Source: Amycolatopsis thermoflava N1165
Lineage (GTDB): Bacteria; Actinomycetota; Actinomycetes; Mycobacteriales; Pseudonocardiaceae
NCBI RefSeq assembly: GCF_000473265.1
Contig: NZ_KI421511.1
Location: forward strand, 8,613,911 to 8,677,910
DNA length: 64,000 nucleotides
Reading direction: 5' to 3'
Part shown: one piece after another, positions 24,343-32,667 of the stretch
How the letters are laid out: every line of letters starts with the position of its first letter
Numbering within the stretch: the first letter of the stretch is position 1
Translations under genes and position numbers: made by a program
The notes under the pieces: model-generated
The model's input: only the letters and a program-made list of their open reading frames with translations
Told to the model about the DNA's origin: nothing
Databases searched by the model: none

Positions 24343-25293
24343 TCAGTCGATGACCGGCCGCACCGTCTCGTCGGAATTGGCTTCGAAGATCAGTCCGTGC
24401 CCGTTGCCCTTGACGCCGTGGTCGGGCAGGTGCAGCCGCGCCGCGTCGGCGCCCGCGTCGCGCAGGAAGTCCACGACCTGCGGCGCGAAGTCCGCGAACG
24501 CCGACGCGCCACCGGTCACGACCACGACGGGTTTGCCCGCCAGCGCGGGGATCCGCATCCCCTCGCGCACCTCGGCCGGGTCGGAAACCGGCGGTTCGTA
24601 GGTGATCGGCGCCGAGGTCAGCCCCCAGTCCAGCGAGCCCATCCCGGGGATCTCGGCGAAGGCCGGGCCGACCGGTTCGACCGCCACGATCGCGACCACC
24701 GCATCGGGGCGCGCGTCCGCCGCGAGCCATCCGACCGGACCGCCCGCGGAGTGGGTCACCAGCACCGCGGGGCCGGTGCGGTCCAGCAACCGGCCCAGCC
24801 GGTCGGCGTCCATGCGCTGCGACTCGGCGAGATCGGCGGGCAGCGGGCCCATCGGGCACAGCAGCTGGTCGACCTCCGCCTCGCCGTAGGTCCACTGGAC
24901 CTGCTCGCCGCGCCGCTCCTCGGGCAGGAACAACGCCCGCGCCGCCTCGTAGGGGAACGGCGGGCCCATCGGCGCCACGACGTCCGGGTGGTACGGCGAA
25001 CGCCCGTGGCCGCAGCGGTCCACCACGTACACGGCGAACCCGGCCTCCACGAAGCGCGTCGCCCAGCCCGGCCGCCCGTCCGGGGTGCCGGTCCAGTCGG
25101 TGCCCTGCCCGCCGCCGCCGTGCACCAGCACCAGCGGGTAGGGCCGGGTCACCTGCGGCGGCGCCTCCCACTGCACGAACATCGGCGCCCGCTGCACGGT
25201 CACGCCGCCGGCTGCCACCCGCTCGCCCGGGATCCAGAACTGCCCGCGCCGCACGGTGATCTCGTGGCCGCCGGTCACATGTGGTGCGGCCAT
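24343..25293 (-). CDS. Alpha/beta hydrolase of an aromatic-type catabolic operon
   Basis: 316 residues. Oxyanion region LVHGGGGQGTDW, nucleophile serine in VTHSAGGPVG near 196, and a late histidine in NGHGLIFEAN. It has an insert of about 60 residues around 120-170 that may form a lid. Located between the flavin monooxygenase and VOC dioxygenase genes with a one-base gap to the latter, so it may cleave the ring-fission product or an ester substrate. The exact substrate is not deducible. Confidence 0.85.
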   Translation of the reverse strand: MAAPHVTGGHEITVRRGQFWIPGERVAAGGVTVQRAPMFVQWEAPPQVTRPYPLVLVHGGGGQGTDWTGTPDGRPGWATRFVEAGFAVYVVDRCGHGRSPYHPDVVAPMGPPFPYEAARALFLPEERRGEQVQWTYGEAEVDQLLCPMGPLPADLAESQRMDADRLGRLLDRTGPAVLVTHSAGGPVGWLAADARPDAVVAIVAVEPVGPAFAEIPGMGSLDWGLTSAPITYEPPVSDPAEVREGMRIPALAGKPVVVVTGGASAFADFAPQVVDFLRDAGADAARLHLPDHGVKGNGHGLIFEANSDETVRPVID

Positions 25294-25294
25294 C

Positions 25295-26248
25295 TCAGAT
25301 CTCGATCGGCTCGAGCCGGGCGAGGATCTCCTCGCGGCGGTGCTCGAACTGCTCGGGCAGCTGGAACCGCGTGCCGAGCTCCTTCGGCGACTCGTCGCAC
25401 GTCCAGCCGCCTTCGGGGTGCGTCACGGCCAGCTCGAACAACGCGCCGCCGGGCGTGCGGACGTACACGCTCTTGAAGTACTTGCGGTCCTTCAGTTCGG
25501 AGATGTCGGTGTAGCCGCGGCCTTCGATGTCGAACTTGACCTCGTCCTGGTTGCGCAGGTTGCCGACGTTCCACGCGAAGTGGTGGTAGGTGCCGGCGCC
25601 GTAGCCCCAGGTGCCCTGGTCGTCGGTGCGGTTGACCGTCAGCTCGAGGTGGTTGCCGTACTTGGCGTTGCCGATCTGCAGCGCGGCGCGGTCGCCCTCC
25701 TCGGCCAGGCGGCCCTGGGAGAAGAACGATTCCTCGGCGAACTCGACCATCCGGTCCGGCGTCGCGACGTGGACGCCCACGCCGTGGATGCCGTGGATCG
25801 CGCACTCCGGCGGGACGCCGTAGCCGGCGTGCCCGACGCGGTCGTCACCGGTGTTGCCGACGAAGACGTACTCGATGCCGGACGGGTGCCGGAATGCCAG
25901 CCGCCGCTGCCCGAACACCTCGATGTTGCCGACCTCGACCTCGTGCTCGGTCAGGCGCCGGTGCCAGAAGTCCAGCGAATCGTGCGGCACCGACAGCAGC
26001 ACCTCGCGCGCCTGGTTCGTGCCGCGTTTGCCGAAGAACCCGGCCTGCGCCCACGGGAACGTGGTGACCACGCTGCTGGGGTCGCCTGCGGCGTTGGAGT
26101 AGTAGAGGTGGTAGATCGGCAGCGAGCCGTCGAACAGCACGGTGCGCTTGATCAGGCGCATGCCCAGCACCTTGACGTGGAAGTCCACGTCCTCCTGTGC
26201 GCCCGCGACGGACAACGTGACGTGGTGGGAACCTTCGACGAACGCCAT
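25295..26248 (-). CDS. VOC-superfamily ring-cleaving dioxygenase (PcpA/LinE-like)
   Basis: 317 residues with four betaalphabetabetabeta modules in two halves. ATG 26248 (MAFVEGSHHVTLSV) was chosen because TGGAGGCG lies upstream. Metal ligands expected in this family are visible: His in GSHHVTLS, His in IHGIHGVGVHVA, and Glu in GGALFELAVTH. Fe(II) enzymes of this group open hydroquinone or catechol rings. First gene of the operon and divergent from the AraC regulator, 123 bases between the starts. Confidence 0.85.
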   Translation of the reverse strand: MAFVEGSHHVTLSVAGAQEDVDFHVKVLGMRLIKRTVLFDGSLPIYHLYYSNAAGDPSSVVTTFPWAQAGFFGKRGTNQAREVLLSVPHDSLDFWHRRLTEHEVEVGNIEVFGQRRLAFRHPSGIEYVFVGNTGDDRVGHAGYGVPPECAIHGIHGVGVHVATPDRMVEFAEESFFSQGRLAEEGDRAALQIGNAKYGNHLELTVNRTDDQGTWGYGAGTYHHFAWNVGNLRNQDEVKFDIEGRGYTDISELKDRKYFKSVYVRTPGGALFELAVTHPEGGWTCDESPKELGTRFQLPEQFEHRREEILARLEPIEI

Positions 26249-26371
26249 GAAACGCCTCCACACTGAGGTTTTCCGCGGTGGTGTCGCAACGGTAGATTCG
26301 GCGGACGGCGCCCGTCATGAACGACGAGCGCACACCGCTGTCGAATGCGCGCACAACCGGTGGGGATGACG

Positions 26372-27322
26372 ATGACGTCACTCGCGGACGTGGTGGCCGT
26401 GGCGCCCCCGGCCTCCGGGCCGAAGGTCGAGTTCGGTTCGTGGACGCACCAGGTGGAGCGCAGCGTGCTGCGGTTCCACTTCGACTGCGAGCGCCCGCGC
26501 GCGTTCGCCGGCGTCGTCAGCAACCGCCCGCTCGCCGACGTCAACTTCGTCGACATGGAGAGCGGGCGCCACGCCGCCTACCGCGACGCGGCCACGATCT
26601 CGCCGGACGAGCAGGACTTCTACGTGATGACCCTGCAGCTGTCCGGGCAGCTGCGCCTGGCGCAGGACGGGCGGATCGCGGTCCTGAAGCCGGGGCACTT
26701 CGCCATCTACGACTCCGCGAAACCGGCCACGATCGTCTCCAGCGACGACTACCGCAGCACCTGCGTCCGGTTCCCCAAGCGGTACCTGCCCGCGCCGCCG
26801 CCCGGGATCACCGCGACCGCCTTCGAGTGCGAGCCAGGGCTGCCGTCGACGGTGTGGGGCATGCTGCTCAGCCTCAACCGGAACGTGGAGTCACTGGGCC
26901 CGCACGGCCCGCGCGCGGTGCGCACGGTGATGGACCTGGTGACCGTGATGCTGCACGGCACGCGCTTGCTGCCCGGACGGCGCGAGGTGCTGCTGGAGCA
27001 GGTGCGCGAGTGGATCGACGCGCACCTGGGCGATCCGGACCTGGACCCGAACGCGGTCGCCGCCGCGCACTACATCTCGCCCCGGCACCTGCACAACCTG
27101 TTCGCGGGCACCGGGTTCACGGTTTCGTCGTGGATCCGCGCCCGCCGCGTCGAGGGCTGCCGCCGCGACCTGGCGGACCCGCGACTGGCCGCGACGCCGG
27201 TCGCCGCGATCGCCGCGCGCTGGGGGTTCAAGGGCGCGTCCCACTTCGGCCAGGTCTTCAAGCGCGAGACGGGCCGCACCCCCGCGGAGTTCCGCGCGGA
27301 GTCGCTGGCGGACCTGCGGTAG
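26372..27322 (+). CDS. AraC-family transcriptional regulator
   Basis: 316 residues. ATG 26372 is preferred because GGTGGGG ends six bases before it; ATGs at 26366 and 26345 are alternatives. Residues 30-180 are an AraC_binding_2 cupin-like sensor (VMTLQLSGQLRLAQDGR, LKPGHFAIYDSAKP). The C-terminal HTH_18 domain (about 215-312) shows AAAHYISPRHLHNLFAGTGF and AAIAARWGFKGASHFGQVFKRETGRTPAEFR. Its position suggests that it activates the divergent monooxygenase/dioxygenase/hydrolase operon in response to an aromatic inducer. Confidence 0.9.
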   Translation: MTSLADVVAVAPPASGPKVEFGSWTHQVERSVLRFHFDCERPRAFAGVVSNRPLADVNFVDMESGRHAAYRDAATISPDEQDFYVMTLQLSGQLRLAQDGRIAVLKPGHFAIYDSAKPATIVSSDDYRSTCVRFPKRYLPAPPPGITATAFECEPGLPSTVWGMLLSLNRNVESLGPHGPRAVRTVMDLVTVMLHGTRLLPGRREVLLEQVREWIDAHLGDPDLDPNAVAAAHYISPRHLHNLFAGTGFTVSSWIRARRVEGCRRDLADPRLAATPVAAIAARWGFKGASHFGQVFKRETGRTPAEFRAESLADLR

Positions 27323-27530
27323 CGCGGTAATGTCCTGGGCACCAGCCGTTCCGCGTGGTGCTGTGGCGGCCGCGCGGTGGCACCACGTTCCCGTGCAGTC
27401 CGCCCTCCGCGGACCAGTGCAGGAACTCCTCTTCCCACGGCCGGTTTTCCAGGTCGCGGCGCTCGGCGAGCTCGATCTGCGTGGCAGCGAACTCCCGTAG
27501 CCCGGCGAGGATTCGGCTGAGCTTTCCCAC
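27258..27530 (-). CDS. Small hypothetical protein antisense to the AraC 3' end
   Basis: A 90-residue frame from GTG 27530. Residues 1-66 look like a genuine small actinobacterial protein (LREFAATQIELAERRDL, NRPWEEEFLHWSAEGGLHG, RGRHSTTRNGWCPGH), with coding-type composition and helical heptads. The last 24 residues run into the AraC gene on the other strand and look like noncoding read-through, so the original stop may have been lost. No RBS is convincing. It is the only feature I see in the 366-base gap before the CoxL gene. Confidence 0.45.
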   Translation of the reverse strand: MGKLSRILAGLREFAATQIELAERRDLENRPWEEEFLHWSAEGGLHGNVVPPRGRHSTTRNGWCPGHYRATAGPPATPRGTPRGCGPSRA

Positions 27531-27688
27531 ACCTGGAGCGTGCTCCAGCCGGCCCGGCGGCACGAGTGGCAGAACCGTACGTGTTCGCCAAGATCCTGCC
27601 AAAGCCTTCTTCCGTGGGGCGAACCCGAGGGTGACTTCCGTCGCTCCAGGAGGCATGATCGCGAAGTATCCGTAGTGGGAGGCCAGTT

Positions 27689-29929
27689 TTGAGCATCGTC
27701 GGCACCAGGGTGGTCCGCATCGAGGACCAGCAGCTGATCACGCAGGGCGGGACCTACGTCGAGGATCTACGGGTGGAGGCGCTGACCGGCGCGGTGCACG
27801 CGATGTTCGTGCGCAGCCCGATCGCGCACGCCCGCATCGCCTCGATCGACACGTCGGCCGCGCTGGAGGCGCCCGGCGTCGTCGCGGTCTACACGGCCGC
27901 CGACATCGATCTCGCCCCGCACAAGGCGGGCCCGGTCGTCGAACCGTGGCTCGCCGACGGCGTGGTCCGCTACGTCGGTGAGCCCGTCGCGCTCGTGCTC
28001 ACCGAGGAGCGCTACCAGCTCGCGGACGCCGCCGAACTCGTGGACATCGACTACGACCCGCTGGACGTGGTCGCGAGCATCGACAGCGCGCTCAGCGACG
28101 AGACTGTGCTGTTCGAGGACCAGGGCACGAACGTGCTGCAGACCACCGGCGGCGAGTTCGACGACAAGGCTTTCGACGACTGCGAGGTCGTGGTCACGCA
28201 GACGATCCTGAACCAGCGCGTCGCCCCGGCGCCGCTGGAGGTGCGCGGCGCGGCCTGCGCGTGGGGCGAGGACGGCCGCCTGACGCTGTGGCTGTCCACG
28301 CAGAACGCGCAGATCTCGCGGTCCACCGTGGCGAAGGGGCTCGGCGTCGAGTCGAAGGACGTCCGCGTCATCACGCCGGACGTCGGCGGCGGGTTCGGCG
28401 CGAAGATCGGCTCCGACCCGGAGGCGGTCGTGCTCGGCTGGGCGTCGAAACGGTCCGGGCGGCCGGTCCGCTGGGTGGAGACCCGCAGCGAGAACCTGGT
28501 GTCGATGACGCACGGCCGCGCGCAGCAGAACACCGTCACCATCGGCGGCCGCCGCGACGGCACGGTGCTCGCGTTCCGGCTGGAGGTCGTGCAGGACGCG
28601 GGCGCCTACCCGCGCACGATGTTCCTGCCGACGCTCACCGAGCTGATGGGCACCGGCGTCTACCACTTCCCGAAGGTGGAGACGAGCAGCCGGGCCGTGG
28701 TCACCAACACGACGCCGATCGCGGCCTACCGGGGCGCGGGCCGTCCCGAGGCGACCGCCGCGATCGAGCGCGCGATGGACCTGTTCGCCACCGAGATCGG
28801 CATGGACCCGGCCGAGGTCCGGCGGGTCAACTTCATCCGGCCGGAGGAGTTCCCGTACTCCTCGCCGACCGGCGCCACCTACGACACCGGCGAGTACGCC
28901 AAGGCGCTGGACAAGGTCCTGGAGGCCGGCGGGTACGCCGACCTGCGCGCCGAGCAGGCGCGCCGCCGCGAGGCTGGCGACCCGGTGGCGCTCGGGCTCG
29001 GCATCGCCGCCTACGTCGAGATCACCGGCGGCGACTCGGGCGGCGAGAGCGGGCGACTGCTGATCAACCTGGACGGCTCCGTCACCGCCTACACCGGGTC
29101 CTCGCCGCACGGCCAGGGCCTGGACACCACGCTGACCATGCTGCTGTCCGACCAGCTCGGCGTCCCGATGGACAAGATCACCATCCGGCACGGCGACACC
29201 GACGAGGTGCCCAAGGCGATCGGCACGTTCGGGTCGCGATCGCTGCAGCTGGGCGGTTCCGCCCTGCGCCAGGCCGCCGACCAGGTCATCGAGCAGGCCC
29301 GCGCGCTGGCCGCGGACCGGCTGGAGGCGTCCCCGGACGACGTCGAACTGTCCGAGGGGGCGTTCCAGGTGCGGGGCGCGCCCGCCAGCGGCTCGGTGAC
29401 CTGGGCGCAGCTGGCCGAACAGGCCGAGCTGACCGCGGACGTGTGGTTCGGCGACGGCACCCCGACGTTCCCGTTCGGCGCGCACCTCGCCGTCGTCGAG
29501 GTCGACACGCTCACCGGGAAGGTCGAGCTGAAGCGGATCATCGCGTGCGACGACGCGGGCCCGATCGTCAACCCGCTCGCCTTCCAGGGCCAGCGGCACG
29601 GCGGGCTCGGCCAGGGCGCGGCACAGGCGCTGCTGGAGGTCATGAACTACGACGCCGACGGCAACCCGACCACAGCAACCCTGGCGGACTACTCGTTCAT
29701 CACGGCGACCGAGCTGCCCGACTTCGAGCTGGTCGACTCCGAGACCCCGACGACGCGGAACCTGCTTGGCGTCAAGGGGATCGGCGAGGCGGCGACCATC
29801 GGCTCGACCCCCGCGGTGCACAACGCGGTCGTCGACGCGCTGTCCCACCTGGGCGTGCGTCATCTCGACATGCCCACCACCCCGCTGCGGGTCTGGCAGG
29901 CTCTCACCGACGCGAGGAAGGCGAACTGA
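27689..29929 (+). CDS. Molybdopterin subunit of a form-II CO-dehydrogenase/xanthine-dehydrogenase family enzyme (CoxL-like)
   Basis: 746 residues, TTG start with GGGAGG seven bases upstream. Domain order is a/b hammerhead (RYVGEPVALVLTEERYQLADAAE), then the two Moco-binding domains (GGGFGAKIGSDPEAV, HGQGLDTTL). The active-site loop reads AYRGAGR, the form-II signature, rather than AYXCSFR of true form-I CO dehydrogenase. The catalytic glutamate lies in GVKGIGEAATIGSTPAV. Likely an aldehyde or N-heterocycle hydroxylase; CO oxidation is not implied. It starts the L-S-M operon. Confidence 0.9.
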   Translation: MSIVGTRVVRIEDQQLITQGGTYVEDLRVEALTGAVHAMFVRSPIAHARIASIDTSAALEAPGVVAVYTAADIDLAPHKAGPVVEPWLADGVVRYVGEPVALVLTEERYQLADAAELVDIDYDPLDVVASIDSALSDETVLFEDQGTNVLQTTGGEFDDKAFDDCEVVVTQTILNQRVAPAPLEVRGAACAWGEDGRLTLWLSTQNAQISRSTVAKGLGVESKDVRVITPDVGGGFGAKIGSDPEAVVLGWASKRSGRPVRWVETRSENLVSMTHGRAQQNTVTIGGRRDGTVLAFRLEVVQDAGAYPRTMFLPTLTELMGTGVYHFPKVETSSRAVVTNTTPIAAYRGAGRPEATAAIERAMDLFATEIGMDPAEVRRVNFIRPEEFPYSSPTGATYDTGEYAKALDKVLEAGGYADLRAEQARRREAGDPVALGLGIAAYVEITGGDSGGESGRLLINLDGSVTAYTGSSPHGQGLDTTLTMLLSDQLGVPMDKITIRHGDTDEVPKAIGTFGSRSLQLGGSALRQAADQVIEQARALAADRLEASPDDVELSEGAFQVRGAPASGSVTWAQLAEQAELTADVWFGDGTPTFPFGAHLAVVEVDTLTGKVELKRIIACDDAGPIVNPLAFQGQRHGGLGQGAAQALLEVMNYDADGNPTTATLADYSFITATELPDFELVDSETPTTRNLLGVKGIGEAATIGSTPAVHNAVVDALSHLGVRHLDMPTTPLRVWQALTDARKAN

Positions 29930-29930
29930 A

Positions 29931-30401
29931 GTGAAGGTCTCGATCGAGATCAACGGCACGACGGTCTCCGAGGAGGTCGAGGACCGCACCCTGCTGGTCC
30001 ACTTCGTGCGGGAGCAGGCCGGGCTGACGGCGACGAACATCGGCTGCGACACCACGTCCTGCGGCGCGTGCACGGTGCTGCTCGACGGTGAGTCCGTGAA
30101 GTCGTGCACTGTCCTGGCCGCGCAGGCCGACGGGCACTCGGTCACCACGCTGGAAGGCCTGCACGGCGAGGACGGCGACCTGCACCCGGTGCAGCGCGCG
30201 TTCCGCGAGGAGCACGGCCTGCAGTGCGGGTTCTGCACGCCCGGGATGATCATGGCGTCGGTATCGCTGCTGGACCACAACCCGAAGCCGACGCGCCAGG
30301 AGGTGCGCGCGGGGCTGGAGGGGAACCTGTGCCGCTGCACGGGTTACCACAACATCGTCAACGCGGTGATGAACGCGTCCGGGCAGGAGGTCCAGCGGTG
30401 A
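29931..30401 (+). CDS. Iron-sulfur subunit of the molybdenum hydroxylase (CoxS-like)
   Basis: 156 residues from GTG 29931, one base after the CoxL stop. A plant-type [2Fe-2S] domain (GCDTTSCGACTVLLDG with a later Cys in KSCTVLAAQ) and a second four-helix [2Fe-2S] domain (CGFCTPGMIM, CRCTGYHNI) are complete. It carries electrons from the molybdenum site to the FAD subunit. GTGA overlap with the next gene. Confidence 0.93.
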   Translation: MKVSIEINGTTVSEEVEDRTLLVHFVREQAGLTATNIGCDTTSCGACTVLLDGESVKSCTVLAAQADGHSVTTLEGLHGEDGDLHPVQRAFREEHGLQCGFCTPGMIMASVSLLDHNPKPTRQEVRAGLEGNLCRCTGYHNIVNAVMNASGQEVQR

Positions 30402-31210
30402 TCCCGGCCCAGTTCACCTACCGGCGGGTGTCCTCTGTGGACGAGGCGCTGGCCGCGGTCGCCGAGCACGGTGACGACGCCAAGCTGCTGGCGGGCGGGC
30501 AGTCCCTGCTGCCGCTGATGAAACTGCGCTTCGCCGCGCCCGAGGTGGTCATCGACATCGGCCCGCTCGACGAGCTGCGGTACGTGCGGGCCGAGGGCGG
30601 CGAGATCGCGATCGGCGCCATGTCGCGCTACCACGACCTGCACCGCGACCCGGTGCTGGCCGAGCACGCGCCGCTGCTCGCGCACGTCGCGGGCGAGGTG
30701 GGGGACCAGCAGGTGCGCCACCGCGGCACGATCGGCGGCTCGCTGGTCCACGCCGACCCGGCCGCCGACCTGCCCGCGGCGGTCCTCGCCGTGGACGGGG
30801 TCCTGGTCGCGCGCGGCCCGGACGGCGAGCGGCGGATTCCGGCGGCCGAGTTCTTCCAGGGGCCGTTCGAGACGCCGCTCGCGCCGGAGGAGCTGCTGAC
30901 CGAGGTGCGGATCCCGGCGCAGGGCGGCGCCGGGTGGGGGTTCGAGAAGTTCACGCGGCGGTCGATCGACTGGGCGATCGTCGGGGTCGTCGTCGCCGGG
31001 AGCGCCGTGTCCTTGATCAACATGGGCGGCACCCCGCTGCGTGCTTCGGCGACCGAGGCGGCACTGGCCGACGGCGCTTCGGCCGCCGAGGCCGCCGCGC
31101 TGGCCGCGGAGGGCACCTCCCCGGCCGACGAGGCCCACGCGACGGCCGAGTACCGGCAGCACCTGGCGCGGGTGCTCACCGAGCGGGCGCTGGTTTCCGC
31201 AGGTCGTTGA
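30398..31210 (+). CDS. FAD subunit of the molybdenum hydroxylase (CoxM-like)
   Basis: 270 residues from GTG 30398, overlapping CoxS by four bases. FAD-binding motifs LLAGGQSLLPLMKLR and RGTIGGSLVHADPAADLP are intact, and the CODH_FAD_C domain follows. Gene order L-S-M is unlike the M-S-L order of classical CO dehydrogenase operons. Ends just before a bidirectional hairpin. Confidence 0.92.
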   Translation: MIPAQFTYRRVSSVDEALAAVAEHGDDAKLLAGGQSLLPLMKLRFAAPEVVIDIGPLDELRYVRAEGGEIAIGAMSRYHDLHRDPVLAEHAPLLAHVAGEVGDQQVRHRGTIGGSLVHADPAADLPAAVLAVDGVLVARGPDGERRIPAAEFFQGPFETPLAPEELLTEVRIPAQGGAGWGFEKFTRRSIDWAIVGVVVAGSAVSLINMGGTPLRASATEAALADGASAAEAAALAAEGTSPADEAHATAEYRQHLARVLTERALVSAGR

Positions 31211-31214
31211 GTCC

Positions 31215-31239
31215 GGGGCGGGCCGGTTGGGCCCGCCCC
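31215..31239. terminator. Bidirectional hairpin between CoxM and RraA-like genes
   Basis: Perfect 10-base arms GGGGCGGGCC and GGCCCGCCCC with a 5-base loop, four bases beyond each stop codon of the two convergent genes. Confidence 0.8.
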
Positions 31240-31243
31240 TCGC

Positions 31244-31714
31244 TCAGCTCTCCAGCAGCACGATGCCGTCGTCGTCGGCGTAGAGCATGTCGCCGGGGTG
31301 GAAGGTGATCCCGCCGAAGCCGACCGGCACGTCGACCGCGCCGTTGCCCGCCTTGCTGCTCTTGCGCGGGTTGGTGCCCAGCGCCTTGATGCCGATGGGC
31401 AGGCCGGCGAGCACCGCGCTGTCCCGCACCGCCCCGTTGATCACCAGGCCGGCCCAGCCGTTCTCCACCGCCGAGCCTGCGATGAGGTCGCCGGTGAGCG
31501 CGGTGTGCAGCGAGCCGCGCCCGTCGACCACCAGCACCGCGCCCTCGCCCGGTGTCGCGAGCACCTGCTTGACCAGGCCGTTGTCCTGGTAGCACGAGAC
31601 GGTCCGGACCCGGCCGGAGAACACCCGCTGCCCGCCGAACTGGCGGAACTGCGTGTCGCACACCCGGAGCTTGTCGCCGTGCTCGTCGACCAGGTCGGCG
31701 GTGGAGGAGGTCAC
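31244..31714 (-). CDS. rraA: RraA-like protein / 4-hydroxy-4-methyl-2-oxoglutarate aldolase fold
   Basis: 156 residues, GTG start at 31714 within a four-base overlap with the ArsR-type gene. The family core is complete: GRVRTVSCYQDNGLVKQVL, GEGAVLVVDGRGSLHTALTGD, GWAGLVINGAVRDSAVL, DDDGIVLL. In actinobacteria this family includes both RNase E inhibitors and class-II pyruvate aldolases; the G-x20-R-D metal/pyruvate motif (GAVRDSAVL) is kept, so aldolase activity is possible. Coupling with an ArsR regulator suggests metabolite control. Confidence 0.87.
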   Translation of the reverse strand: MTSSTADLVDEHGDKLRVCDTQFRQFGGQRVFSGRVRTVSCYQDNGLVKQVLATPGEGAVLVVDGRGSLHTALTGDLIAGSAVENGWAGLVINGAVRDSAVLAGLPIGIKALGTNPRKSSKAGNGAVDVPVGFGGITFHPGDMLYADDDGIVLLES

Positions 31715-32010
31715 TCGGATCGCCTTTCGTCGTGGTGGGCCTGCCGGATGGAGTCCAGGAGGCCGGGGAACCGCGCGCTGACCTCGTCCCGGCGCAGCCG
31801 CACGAAACTGCCGTTGCCGGCGTCCCGCTGGTGGATGAGCCCGGCCTGCCGCAGCACGCGCCAGTGGTGGGTGCGGGTCGACTTGGCGACCGGCAGGTCG
31901 AACGAGGCGCACGCGTGCTCGCCGTCCGGCCGGTCCAGCAGGTCGACGACCACCCCGCGCCGGTGCGGGTCGGCGAGCGCCGACAGCACGGTGCCGAGAT
32001 CGAGGTCCAT
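31711..32010 (-). CDS. ArsR-family winged-helix repressor
   Basis: 99 residues from ATG 32010. Winged helix with LSALADPHRRGVVVDLLDRP, the recognition helix in VAKSTRTHHWRVLRQAGLI and a wing in DAGNGSFVRLRRDEV. Only one cysteine (HACASFD), so a metal-sensing site is not evident. Its stop overlaps the RraA start (GTGA). The palindrome 17-38 bases upstream of its start, shared with the divergent HAD gene, is its likely operator. Confidence 0.85.
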   Translation of the reverse strand: MDLDLGTVLSALADPHRRGVVVDLLDRPDGEHACASFDLPVAKSTRTHHWRVLRQAGLIHQRDAGNGSFVRLRRDEVSARFPGLLDSIRQAHHDERRSE

Positions 32011-32026
32011 CGCGTCCCCTTGTCGT

Positions 32027-32048
32027 AGGTACGAAGATGATAGTACCT
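32027..32048. promoter_or_regulatory. Inverted repeat AGGTAC-N10-GTACCT, candidate ArsR operator
   Basis: Perfect 6-base arms ten bases apart in the 46-base gap between the divergent ArsR and HAD starts. The right arm overlaps TACCTT (32044-32049), a -10-like box seven bases from the HAD ATG, so binding should block HAD transcription and probably arsR-rraA too. Confidence 0.65.
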
Positions 32049-32056
32049 TGCCCGGC

Positions 32057-32662
32057 ATGCTCATGGTCTTCGACATCAACGAAACCCTGCTCGACCTCGC
32101 GCCGCTGGACGACGTCCTCGGCGGCGCGGAGGTCCGCACGCGGTGGTTCGACCTGCTCATCCACACCGCGCTGGTGGTCACCGCGAGTGGCCGGTACCAG
32201 GACTTCGCGCAGCTCGCCGGCGCGTGCGCCCGGACCGTCGCCCCCGAGGCGGACGTGCCACGGCTCGCGGCGACGCTGCGATCCCTGCCGCCGCACCCGG
32301 ATGTGGAGCCCGCGCTGGCCGAGCTGCGCGACCAGGGGCACCGGCTGGTGGCGCTGGGGAACTCGCCGCAGGCGGTGATCGAGGCGCAACTCGGGGACCT
32401 CGGTTTCGACGCGATCTACTCGGCCGAGTCGGCGGGCGCGCTCAAGCCGTCCCCGGCGGCCTACGCGCTGGTCGAACACGCCGGCGAGCCGCCGGTGATG
32501 ATCGCCGCGCACGACTGGGACATCGCCGGCGCGCAAGCCGCGGGAATGCGCACGGCCTTCGTCACCCGCGACGGCCGCCGTCCGCTGCCCGCCCACCCGA
32601 ATCCGGATTGGACGGTCACCGACCTCGCCGAGTGGGCCCGCTCCCTGCGCACCACCAGCTGA
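32057..32662 (+). CDS. HAD-superfamily hydrolase (haloacid dehalogenase-like)
   Basis: 201 residues. Motif I is VFDINETLLDL (nucleophile Asp6; the second residue is Asn-Glu rather than the Asp acid of phosphatases, as in L-2-haloacid dehalogenases). Motif II is in ALGNSPQAV, the lysine in ESAGALKPSPAAY, and motif III in IAAHDWDIAGAQAAGM. A 2-haloacid dehalogenase or related activity is likely. Divergent from arsR-rraA with a shared operator; transcript probably leaderless. Confidence 0.87.
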   Translation: MLMVFDINETLLDLAPLDDVLGGAEVRTRWFDLLIHTALVVTASGRYQDFAQLAGACARTVAPEADVPRLAATLRSLPPHPDVEPALAELRDQGHRLVALGNSPQAVIEAQLGDLGFDAIYSAESAGALKPSPAAYALVEHAGEPPVMIAAHDWDIAGAQAAGMRTAFVTRDGRRPLPAHPNPDWTVTDLAEWARSLRTTS

Positions 32663-32667
32663 GTCCG

